Below, piece by piece: positions 12,001 to 21,365 of a stretch of DNA of 64,000 bases. This stretch comes from Chelonoidis abingdonii. Its lineage: Eukaryota > Chordata > Testudines > Testudinidae. Position 1 is the stretch's first letter. Each line of letters opens with the position of its first letter. The position numbers and the translations under genes are program-made. A model generated the notes under the pieces. That model was given only the letters and a program-made list of their open reading frames with translations, was not told the DNA's origin and made no database searches. The stretch is from NCBI RefSeq assembly GCF_003597395.2, contig NC_133773.1, positions 146,434,354 to 146,498,353 of the forward strand, given 5' to 3'.

Positions 12001-13190
12001 CTATTTCATTTTTTGTCCCTTGCTAGGTGTATCTCATTTTGTGTGTTACAAGCTTGTGCTATTCTTGCTATCAACCATCAGCCCATGTTTCCACTTTTAG
12101 TAGTATTCTTTTTTGATTGTCAGGTCATTAAAGAGCTCCTGATGGAGCCATATTGGCCTCTTACTATTCTTCCTATCTTTCCTTCACAGGAGAATAGATT
12201 GCAGTTGTGTCTTTTCTTTAATAACGTCTTCCTGAGAAACTGCTAGGTCTCCTGAACTCCTTTTTCCCTTAGACCTTTTTTCCCCACAGGACCTTAGCTA
12301 CCAGTTCTCTGAGTTTGTTAAAATCTGCTTTGTTGAAGTCCACTGTCCTTATTCTGCTGTTTTCATTTCTTCTTTTCCAATGAAACACGAAATCTATCAT
12401 TTTAGGATCACTTTCACCCAAAACTGCCTTCCAGCAGGAGATCTGCTATCAAGTCCTCCCTGTAGGTAAGAATCAAGTCTAAAATGGCTGTCCCCTTGGT
12501 AACATCCTCCACTGCCTGGAACAAAAAAAAGTTGTCCCAGGTGCATTTCAAGAACTTCTTGGATATGTTGTGTTTTGCCATATTCCTTTTCCAACAGATG
12601 ATGGGTAGTTAAAATCCCTCATTCCTATCACGTCTTGTCTTTTGCATATTTCTGTTATTTGTTCTAGGAATGCCTCATTTATCTTCTTTTCCTGCCTTGG
12701 TGGTCGATAGTAGACCCCTACCATAACATCACCCCTAGTTTTTACCCCTTTTATCTTTACCCACAGACTCTCAACTGGTCTGCCTGCCACGTCCTTCTGG
12801 ATCTCAGAATAAGTGTATATATTCTTGGTGTACAACACCTGCTCCCTTTTTACCCTGCCTGAACAAGCTGTACCCCTCTATACCAGTATTTCAGTCATAA
12901 GACTTAACTGCCATCACAGACTGGGTGGGGTAAGTCATATGTTAGTTTGTGGACTAATACTTCTAGTTCTTCCTGTTTACTCCCCATATTCCTTGAACAG
13001 ACATCTAGGATGTTGAGCAAATTCCCCCATGGATTCCCTCTGATTTCTCCTTTGACCTTATTGCATTTTTCTACGTCCCCCACAACATCTAGCCCTCTGT
13101 TCAGGTCACTTAACTAGTCTATACTGACCTGTGGGCTTTTGTGACCTATCCCCTTTGAACCTAGTTTAAAATCCCTCTCATTAGGCTGAC
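9042..13190 (-). mobile_element. Long CR1 LINE, interrupted by an LTR insertion
   Basis: One minus-strand CR1 in two pieces. The 3' end is at 9042, with the tail 'ggtggaaggggcctcg'. The piece 9042-10022 has the RT C-terminal frame ('LEHCVQYRVPHLRKDVDKL', 'RVQRRATKL'). The piece 11270-13190 continues upstream: 11565-11798 holds 'PEEL...VPAFKRRNKG' and the 'DEIHPRVLAE' block, and 12548-12838 holds the endonuclease segment 'GRPVESLWVKIKG' and 'VMVGVYYRPP'. The 5' untranslated region ends near 13190 with 'ttttaaactaggttc' (minus strand). Without the insertion it would be about 2.9 kb. Frames are broken. It ends only about 60 bp from the DCTN1 exon 2 splice donor. Confidence 0.85.
10023..11269 (+). 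mobile_element. Probable solo LTR inserted in a CR1
   Basis: About 1.25 kb separating two halves of the same CR1. It begins 'tgtgacc' and ends 'tatcaca', the TGTGA...TCACA style seen in the better-defined element at 17366-20678. It carries an AATAAA signal at 10867-10872 followed by 'cttgtttgaatttaatct', typical of the R region of these LTRs. No coding interior was found. A clean target duplication was not visible, so the exact ends are uncertain by some bases. Confidence 0.65.
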
Positions 13191-13252
13191 GGCTCAGTAG
13201 CAGCAGCCTGGCAGGCACAAACCAGACCACGCTGCCCAGAGGAAAAACATAC

Positions 13253-13501
13253 CTGTGACTGTCGCACAAAGATGCCATGGTTCTCTTCACAGGTGAAATA
13301 CTTCCTGCCCTGCACAGTTCCATCATTCTTGCCCTTCGCTTCATCCAAGATGACTCCAACCCACTTTCCCGTGGCGAACAACGTGGCTCCAACATATGCC
13401 ACCGTACCACGGTGTCCCTTTCCGATGACTTCCACTCTGGAGCCCACTTTCAAGGGCTTGCCACTAGCTTCCACACTCATCCTGGTTCCGGTACTTGACA
13501 C
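13253..13501 (-). CDS. DCTN1: Dynactin subunit 1 (p150Glued), exon 2: CAP-Gly domain
   Basis: This exon encodes 83 residues with the CAP-Gly domain of p150Glued, the dynactin arm that binds microtubule plus ends and EB proteins and helps dynein load cargo. On the minus strand it follows the acceptor 'ttcctctag', starts in phase 0 with [13 protein letters not shown] and ends in VRQSQ before the donor 'gtatgt'. The CAP-Gly signature GKNDG lies at residues 68-72 of the spliced protein, after '[13 protein letters not shown]'. Residues equivalent to human G59, G71, T72 and Q74, sites of disease mutations, are intact. The match to the human protein is near-identical from [11 protein letters not shown] on. 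It joins the start exon at 31475-31507 in phase. The next exon, expected to begin with an IQVFEDG-like segment, was not found in the remaining 13 kb. A nearly full-length CR1 lies about 60 bp into the following intron. Confidence 0.96.
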
Positions 13502-15328
13502 CTAGAGGAACAGCAGGAGAATAAAAATGTCAGCAAGTGAACATCTGAAGTTACTATCAACTGTGTTTCTCTCACTATTTAGGAGACTGAAATCTCATTC
13601 TCAGTTCAGCTGAAAACCACCATGTTTGATGTGACCTACGTGAGGACAGCATGCGTCTTCCATTATAGGATTTTGCCTGGAGTTAGATGAGGTAGAGGAA
13701 AAGGTTTTGAGCAAAGTAGGCCAGTCATCATGAGAGTCATTGCTACAATTCGTTATTTTCAGAAGCAAACATAATAGATGCCCTCTCACCCTGGGGCTGC
13801 CACAAGCATTAAAATCATGCACACCAGCAAAGCCTCTGAAATATTAATTATTGCTCCTATTAGTTTTTAATACACACCCTAAGCACATATACAGTATATA
13901 TTTTGGGAAGACCCATTCAGTGGCTTTGGGAAAGACCAATATGAAGCAGCAGCCCTTTAACAAGTCACCACATACATCTGACACTGTGACAGATGGTTAC
14001 AGATCATCTTCCAGTGTGGGAAGCACGGGATCACTGTCTCAGAAGAGACAACTTTATCTCCCTGCAGCATCACTAGCCTCTAGCATTAGAGGCCCCTATA
14101 ACCAGGGCTGTTGGGTTTGTGAACCCTCCTCTTCCACAGCATCATGCTTTGCTACCTCTCCTCAAAGAGATTCAGCTGGTCCATGTCTGATATTTGAGAA
14201 CTAGTGGCCTATCTCCGTGGATTTAGGAGACAAACTCTGGGCCAGGAGCACCCATTCACAGCTTTACTAGAGCTCCAAATCAGGCACTAAGCAGTTAATC
14301 AGAAAATACAAACATTAAACTCTCATTATGTTTTCAAGACACTCAGTATATCCTCCTAATTACCCATCCATGCTTGCTAAAGTCTGATGTGCACAACTGC
14401 ATTTTTAAGTTGTCATCTTCTCAAACCTGTATCTTCTGCCTAGGTACAACGAAACGCATTCCAAGATTCACTTCTGGTGCAGAGAATAAGGCCATGAGTG
14501 TAAGCAATTCCATAAATGAAGTGTTTTACACACTCAGAATCTTACACATGTCTTAATGTAACTGTGAAGCACATGCCTCCAGCGGCTGTGGGCCCCCTCC
14601 GCTCTAGCGTTGGGCGAGATGTCACCCAGTGAAAACAGTTCCATCTCTATTAATACTACTTGCCTAGACCATAATGTTGCTGTCACATTTCACTGGCCTC
14701 TCCAGGCACTCATACTGTGTCCAGGACAAAAAGGAGTCTAAAGCTTTACACAGCCAATTGCTATCAAAAAGACTCCATAACATAACACTTACACAGCACT
14801 TCAAGTAATCCTTAGCATACAGGGGTTCTGAAGAAAAATGTTCGTAAAAAAGAAAGAAACTGACGTGGGAAGAAAGGGAACCGATCATAAACAGAAAATG
14901 CCTCAGCCTCATCCGTATTCCAGTAGCTCTGGTACCTGCAAGGTATTATTCTATTTGACTGAAGAAGCAAATGTTATTTAACCAGATAAGTCCACAGGAA
15001 GTTGCATCCATCTTCTAGTGTAAAGAAATATACTTGCAGCTCAACCAATGGCTAGCTTGAGTTTTGGGGGCTCCTTATGCAAACACCACAATATTTATAC
15101 TTCCATTCGTTATTCTAGCAATGTGACATGCTGTTACAGAAACAGCAAACCTCAGGTTAGGCTCCAGCTTGGCCTAGCAACCGGAGTTTTCTTCCAGATC
15201 ATAAAGCTGTACAGACAGTAGTAACCACCATGCCTGATTTGTAAACATTATACCATGGCCCTGATCTGATAAAACAGATAGATTCCTAAACCCAATTCAT
15301 AGTCATTCATCTTGCCAATGGGCCAGGC
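13502..15328 (-). other. DCTN1 first intron (part), no gene seen
   Basis: Minus-strand intron sequence upstream of exon 2. Some mildly AT-rich stretches look unique. No recognised repeat, RNA gene or second promoter was found. Confidence 0.5.
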
Positions 15329-15854
15329 CAGGGGTGGGCAAACTATGGCCTGCGAGCCAGATCTGGCCCGCGAGCCATTTTAAGCCAGCCTGCAAGCAGG
15401 GCCTGGGGTTTTCCCCGCTCCAGGGCTCCAGCCGGGTCAGGGGCCGCACCACGAGGCTCCAGCCGGGGGTCGGGGGCCGCAGCACGAGGCTCCCGGACGC
15501 AGCCGCATGGTCTCGCTTCGAGGGTCGGGGGCCACGCCATGCGTAGGAACCAGAAAAGAGACATGCCTCTGCTTCTAGGAGCCGCTTGAGGTAAGCGCCA
15601 CTCTGAGTCTGCATTCCTGAGCCTCTCCCCATGCCCCAACCCCCTACCCCACCCCTGATTCCCCTCCTGCTCTCCAAATCCCTCAATTCCCAGCCCAGAG
15701 CACCCTCCCACACTCCAAACTCCTCGTCCCCAGCCCCATCCCAGAGCCCTCACCCCGTCCTGCATCTCCAGCCCAATTTTGTGAGCATTCATGGCCCACC
15801 ATACAATTTCTATTCCCCGATGTGGCCCTAAGGCCAAAAAGTTTGCTCACCTCG
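15329..15854. mobile_element. hAT-type MITE with GGCCARGC target duplication
   Basis: The left end 'caggggtgggcaaactatgg' and the right end 'ccaaaaagtttgctcacctc' are inverted repeats. The flanks 'ggccaggc' (15321-15328) and 'ggccaagc' (15855-15862) form an 8-bp target duplication with one mismatch, the hAT hallmark. The interior is C-rich with 'ccccagccc'-like blocks. A 164-codon minus-strand frame through it is low-complexity and not a gene. Confidence 0.82.
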
Positions 15855-17114
15855 GGCCAAGCTGTCAGGGCCAGAGCCTTCAAGAGTTTTCTTGGCTAAA
15901 ATTTGTTAAATAGAATTGATGACCTGAAATGACCTTAATTTCTCCAGATTGGAGACCTCACAGCTCATGTGATTGCCTCATGAGAGACATAAGTTCTCTT
16001 ACAAGTTGAGCTTTCATTTTACAAATGAGCTTCCAGTGACCTCAGCTGGAACTCCCCTCCCTGGTACACAGAAATCCGAAAACAAAGGGTGTCCCAACCC
16101 TCAATAGGAGCATGGACATCCACTGTGTAGGTCAGCCTGTTACAAACCATTTCTGTTAGCTATACAGGCAGGAGGACGATCCCTGCTGGAAAGGGTAGAG
16201 AATGGAAGCTAAAACCAAGATGAATGAATGGAATTCTAGAGCACTTGTCACATCAGCTCCAGCGAGATGTTGGGAGAAGGGCTGACGAGATTTTTGCTTT
16301 GTGCTTTCATTAGTAAGTGTGTCTCTGAAGGGAGGAATAGAACTTGTGGGCCTCCTGCATAAAAGCATGTTCTCAGGAGGGGCATTCCAAACACAAGAAC
16401 AGAGGGAAGGTGTGGAGATAAGTGCATGAGGAGGACCTGAACAAGACAATTATCCAACTTAGCAAAAGTGAAGGGAACAGCCAAACCGGACACCACCAAA
16501 GAATCACGCAGATGAAAGCCAGTGAAGGAATATGAAGCAAGGCCAGATGTGGCTGGAATGAGGGCAAGGTATATTACACCTGCATTGTTCTGGATGCATT
16601 CAAGTGGGACAACGTTAGAGTCATGGAGGCAAGAGAGCAGGAAGTTATGGTACTCAAGACAGTTTAAAAGGTGACCGGCAAAGGTTTTTTAATTCTCTTT
16701 CCCTAAAACTATTGTTTTATGTATAAAGATGACCTAAATAGTTGATGTTAAAACAAGTGTTTTTACTTCCTTTTACGTTAGCAAGATCACGAATGTCAAG
16801 TCTGGGTTTGCTGGAGGAATCTGTGAGTATCTCAGATATTTATCATGAGCTCCCAAACACTTAACTGACAAGGTGGGAGTGTTTAATCCGGAACAGATAC
16901 TCCTTTCTCCAAAGCATTCATTAAGCACTGGAGTAAAGCAGATATTAACAAAAAACAAGAGTATTAAACCATCAGAATAAACAGCCAATCTCAGTCACTA
17001 TCTATGTTTTAATAGCTCTCTGACCACCATAGACTCTTCCAGGGTAGAAGAGACCTGAGCTTTTAATGGAAAAAAAAAAGAAGAGAGTCTCATAAAAATC
17101 ACACAAAAGCCTTC
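15855..17114 (-). other. DCTN1 first intron (part), no gene seen
   Basis: About 1.2 kb of intron DNA. No repeat family or conserved motif recognised. Confidence 0.45.
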
Positions 17115-17365
17115 TAGCCCTGCTTTCCACATCATAAACTGGGCAGCCAAATGTCAGATGAAATTCAATGTTGATAAATGCAAAGTAATGCATCTTGGAC
17201 AACATAATCCCAACTATACATATAAAATGATGGGGTTTAAATTGGATGTTACCACTCAAGAAAGATCTTAGAGTCATTGTGGATAGTTCTTTGAAATCAT
17301 CCATTCTATACGCAGCGGACGTCAAAACAAACAAACAGAATGTTGGGAATCATTAAGAAAGGGAT
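17115..17365 (+). mobile_element. CR1 LINE, left part, split by the LTR element
   Basis: A plus-strand CR1 fragment containing 'gataaatgcaaagtaatgca' and 'ggatagttctttgaaatcat', the block that in CR1 encodes the DKCKVMHLG...DSSLK region. It runs up to 'attaagaaagggat' at 17365 and continues without loss at 20679, so it is the left half of the CR1 at 20679-21365. Confidence 0.82.
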
Positions 17366-17380
17366 TGTGACGTTATTGAT

Positions 17381-18080
17381 GTCTATAGTGTTCAAGCAGT
17401 TGTGGGAGTTATGTGGGGTGAAGCACCTGAAAGCCGTTCCCTACCACCCCCACACTAATGGTCTAGTGGAAAGGTTCAATGGAACCTTAAAGTCTATGTT
17501 AATAATGTATGTGGATAGACGCCAGAATGACTGGGATGTTCTATTGCCATATCTATTATATGCGTACAGGAGTGTACCCCAAGAGTCTACAGGGTTTGCT
17601 CCCTTTGAGCTGCTCTATGGGAGGCAGGTCCGGGGCCCCCTAGATTTGGTTCGTGACTCCTGGGAAGGTCAGGTGGAGGAGACAGAGCAGCCGGTGGCTG
17701 AATTTGTGGCTCAGTTCAGGGAGAGTTTGCAAGAGATGATGAAGTTGGTTGAGCAGAATCTGAAAGAGAGCCAAGTTACTCAGAAGGCCTGGTATGACAG
17801 AGATGCTCAGGAGAGAGCGTTTGAAATAGGGGACATGGTGTTGGTGCTCGATCCTGTCAGGAGGAACAAAATGAAGGATGTTTGGACCGGACCCATGGAG
17901 GTAGTGGAAAGAATTAACGAGGTTACCTATAATGTAAGGAAACCCCATGGCCAGGAAAGTGTGCAGACAGTGCATGTAAACAGAATAAAGGCTTACCATG
18001 CATTGGAAGTAAATGTGAACATAATCTGTTGTGCTGAGGAAGAGGCAGCGGTTCCATCCTTTGGTAGACATGGTTGCTGA
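17381..18080 (+). pseudogene. LTR-element integrase, C-terminal half
   Basis: The frame is open to 18080 and encodes the last part of a retroviral-type integrase, the enzyme that joins element DNA to host DNA. Visible are 'YHPHTNGLVERFNGTLK', whose Glu is the third acid of the DDE triad, then 'LLPYLLYAYRSVPQESTGF' and 'PFELLYGRQVRGPLD', then a long helical segment, and finally a GPY-like module ('VWTGPMEVVERINEVTYNV'). The zinc-binding domain and the first two catalytic aspartates are missing because of the deletion at 17381. The nominal ATG at 17340 belongs to the flanking CR1 and is not a real start. Confidence 0.88.
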
Positions 18081-18261
18081 GAAGCCAGGAGGAGGACACT
18101 CTCGAAAGCCTTTGAGATGGGGGAGGCGTTTAGCAACCCCTTCCCCCCAAAGGAGGCAGTTGCTGATGTTGTTGAAACACCACAGATGGACATATCCTCC
18201 ACAGGCCAGGGGCTCACAGATAGGATAACACACTCCATTCAGATGGTGGGCCCCGCCCAGC

Positions 18262-19523
18262 CCCCAAGCAGCCAGCATTACGGCCAAGGAGAGCTGCAAA
18301 GCAGATCCAGGAAGAGGTGGAAAGCATGTTGGCAATGGGAGTAATTACCCAATCCTATGACCTGGGCCTCTCCCATGTAATGGTGCCGAAGAAGGATAAG
18401 ACCATGAGGTTTTGTGTGGATATACAGGAAGCTAAATGTTATCACTCAGGCCTGACCCTATCCTACCCCAGAATAGAGGATCTGTTAGATACCCTGGGCG
18501 GGGGAGCAGTTTAAGCACCCTAGATCTGACCAGGGGGTATTGGCAGATTCCCTAGATGCTGATGCACAAAGAGACGCTTTCATAGTGAAATCGGGGCCGT
18601 ATGAGTTTCAAGGTTGTTTGCCCTTTGGGATGCTTAATTTCAGGGGGGCTATTTCATTGAGACTTATAAACGAGGTCCTGCGGGGATTAGATCTTTGCCA
18701 GGGCCTATATAGACGAACACTGGCCATCTCAGCAGTTTCGTTTGGCAAAGATCACCAGTAACCACATTAGGATTGTGCTGCCCGCTCAGGGAAGGCAATT
18801 CTAACTATTAAGGTTTCTAAATGCAGAATGGGAGGCTGCTGATGGTGACCTACTGGGGCAACAGGGTGGGCATTGCATGGGGCACTGCGCCCTGAGCCTT
18901 CCAACGTGGCAGGCCATTTAGAACTGCCTTTCCCTAGAATTAGAAGCAGGTCCAATGTTCATTGGTTTGGCCAAACTATTACAGAAGGTTTGTTTCAGGG
19001 ATTCAGTGCGTGCTCCCATCACAACCTGACGAAAAAGGAAAAAAAACCAGACCAGGTGCAATGGACAAAGGCCTGTGAGGCAGGGATTTCCAAAGCATTA
19101 AAAGTGCTTTTGCCAGAGACCCTGTGTTTGGCCAGCCCAAATTTCAAAAAGCCTTTTGCTGTGTACAGATGCTTTCCAATATTGGGTTGGGGGCCAGTGC
19201 TAATGCAGAGGAGCGGCGGGTAAGAGACATCCCGTGGGCATACTTAAGCCAAAAAAGTTATCCCCCACTGGAAGCAAAATTCTCGCTACCATTGAGACAG
19301 GAATGTTACGCCATTGTCTGGGCTGCAAGGCAACCTTAAGCCCTATTTGTTAACAACCAAAATTCACTGTGTGAGGATCATGCCCCTTTGGTCTGGTGCA
19401 CCAGGGCCAAAAGGTACCAACTCCAGGTTGCTGCGCTGGAGTTTAGCCCTTCAAGAATATTGAAATGGATATAATCCACATAAAGGGGGAAGGAAAATAT
19501 TGTAGCTTGATGCATTGTCCCGA
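18262..19523 (+). pseudogene. LTR-element reverse transcriptase and RNase H, broken
   Basis: Downstream of the integrase by about 180 bp. The start of RT is seen at 18305-18512 with 'EEVESMLAMGVITQSY' and 'VMVPKKDKTMRFCVD'. A frameshift near 18510 moves the domain A motif ('STLDLTRGYWQIP') to another frame that soon stops. At 18703-18717 the position of the catalytic YIDD box reads Y-I-D-E. RNase H remnants follow: 'WTKACEAGISKALKVLLPE' around 19070 and 'LPLRQECYAIVWAAR' around 19300. The region ends with a pol-terminal 'LDALSR' at 19507-19523. There are several stops and shifts, so this is a dead copy. Confidence 0.82.
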
Positions 19524-19589
19524 ATAGGGAAATGATTAGGATCAGTCAGTGATGTCGTGTCATCCTCCTGCATCAATTTTGCATGGAGG

Positions 19590-20678
19590 TGTGAGGTTAT
19601 TGATTATAAACTGGGAACCATTTAGAAACATGGTGGCAACCACGGTTCTTGTAGTGGCCACCAAATTCTATGTAAAGGGGGTCATATAAGGTGTCCTAAA
19701 AGACCAGGTTAGGTTACTTTGGTTTATGGTTATGCTGTCTGTATGTCTGTATCATTTCTGTATTGAAGTTATGAATAATTGGCTGTATACTGTCTGTATT
19801 TTAAATTGGTGCTGCAGTGCTGGGTGACACCCCAGACAAACTGGTGTCAGCTCAGCTTAGCCTGCTTGATGGCCCATTAAGGACCATCACCTATCCAAGC
19901 CCAGTGAGAAGGCGAATACGCCTTGAATCGTGACAGGAGGGTGTGGCAGAAAACTGTCCCATGTGCTGCAGACTCCTAGCTGAACCTCACAGTAGGAACA
20001 AAGGAGTGTTCTTACACTGGAAAAGTCTATATAAGGCGAGGCCTGATCTTCCATTGGTCTTCAATTTCTGCTATCTACCTCATGAGGAACTTTGCTACAA
20101 TATGGAAGCCTGCAACAAGGACTTGGATGACCCATCCCAGCGGGGGATTTCTCCAGAGACTGGATTTTTTAAACCTGCAGTTACTCATTCACTGCTACCA
20201 AAGCCTGAACTTAGGACTTTGCCTTACTGGATGTAAATTGATTCAGTTTAACCAATTCAGCTCTCACCTCTATCTTTTTCCTTTTATGAATAAAACCTTT
20301 TAGATTCTAAAGGATTGGCAACAGCGTGATTTGTGCGGTAAGATCTGGAGGGTATATTGACCTTGCGAGTCTGGGGCTTGGTCCTTTTGGGAATCGGAGG
20401 GAACCTTTTTCTTTACTGGGGTGTTGTATAACCATCAATCTCTTCCAGGACGTGTGGGGACTGGTGGTGATACTGGGAGACTGTGAGTGTCTAAGAAATT
20501 TGCTTGTGTGACTTGCGGTTAGCCAAGTGAGGGTTGAAAACTGAAGTCTGTTGGTCTGGCTGGTTTGGTTTGCCTTAGAGGTGGAAAAACCCCAGCCTTG
20601 GGCTGTGACTGCCCTGTTTGAGCAATTGGTCCTGATTTGGCACTCTCAGCTGGGTCCCGCCAGAACCACATCGTCACA
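19590..20678 (+). repeat. 3' LTR of the Gypsy-class element
   Basis: About 1.09 kb. It begins 'tgtgaggttattgattat', which matches the first 15 bp of the element's left edge (17366-17380) at 14 of 15 positions, and it ends in CGTCACA next to the target duplication. It follows the polypurine tract 'gcatggagg'. It contains a TATA box TATATAA at 20028-20034 and an AATAAA at 20289-20294, consistent with U3-R-U5 order. Short open frames inside are not genes. Confidence 0.83.
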
Positions 20679-21365
20679 GGGATAAATAATACGACAGAAA
20701 ATATCATATTGCCTCTAAATAAATCCATGGTACACCCACATCTTGAACACTGCATGCAGATGTGGTTGCCTCAAAAAAGATATATTGGAATACAAGAAAG
20801 TTCAGAAAAGAGCAACAAAAATTATTAGAGGTTTGAACAATTTCCATATCAGGAGAGATTAACAAGACTGAGACTTTTCAGCTTGGAAAAGAGACAACTA
20901 AGGGGGACCATAATAGAGGTCTATAAAATCATGACTGATGTGGAGAAAGTAAATCAGGAAGCATTATTTACTCCTTCTCATAATACAAGAACTAGGGGTT
21001 ACCAAATGAAATTAATAGGCAGCAGGTTTAAAACAAACCAAAGCAAGTATTTCTTCACACACCGCACAGTCAACCCGGGGAACTCCTTGCCAAAGGATGT
21101 TGTGAAGGCCAAGACTATAACAGAGTTCAAAAATGACCTAGATAATTTCATGGAGGACAGGTCCATCAATGGCTATTAGCCAGGATGGGCAGTGATGGTG
21201 TCCTTAACCTTTGTTTGCCAGAAGCAGAGAATGGACAACAAGGGATGGATCACTTGGTGATTCCCTGTTCTGTTCATTCCCTCTGGGGCACCTGGCACTG
21301 GCCAGTGTCGGAAGACAGGATACCGGGCTAGATGGACCCAGTCTGGCCGTTCTTATGTTCTTATA
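20679..21365 (+). mobile_element. CR1 LINE, right part, 3' end
   Basis: Continuation of the CR1 interrupted at 17365. It carries the RT C-terminal remnants ('MVHPHLEHCMQMWLPQK' at 20727 and on) with shifts, then the 3' untranslated region with 'gtccatcaatggctattagc', and ends near 21365 with 'ggccgttcttatgttcttat'. Plus orientation. Confidence 0.87.

Larger units (their letters stand above)
17366..20678 (+). mobile_element. Ty3/Gypsy-class LTR retrotransposon, Gmr1-like (integrase before RT), 5' deleted
   Basis: A 3.3-kb insertion bounded by the 5-bp duplication GGGAT (17361-17365 and 20679-20683) and by the inverted termini TGTGACG/CGTCACA. Inside, in plus orientation and in this order: the C-terminal half of an integrase (17381-18080), a reverse transcriptase and RNase H (18262-19523), a short purine-rich tract 'gcatggagg' and a 3' LTR (19590-20678). 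Only about 15 bp of the 5' LTR remain, directly fused to integrase code. All frames carry stops or shifts, so the copy cannot move. The host CR1 continues unbroken on both sides. Confidence 0.85.

Noticed and set aside
11827..12246. 139-codon plus-strand frame
   Set aside because: It is the antisense strand of a CR1 reverse-transcriptase region.
15343..15837. 164-codon minus-strand frame
   Set aside because: Lies entirely within a hAT MITE and is low-complexity.
17640..18335. 231-codon minus-strand frame
   Set aside because: Antisense to the integrase pseudogene; no recognisable domain.
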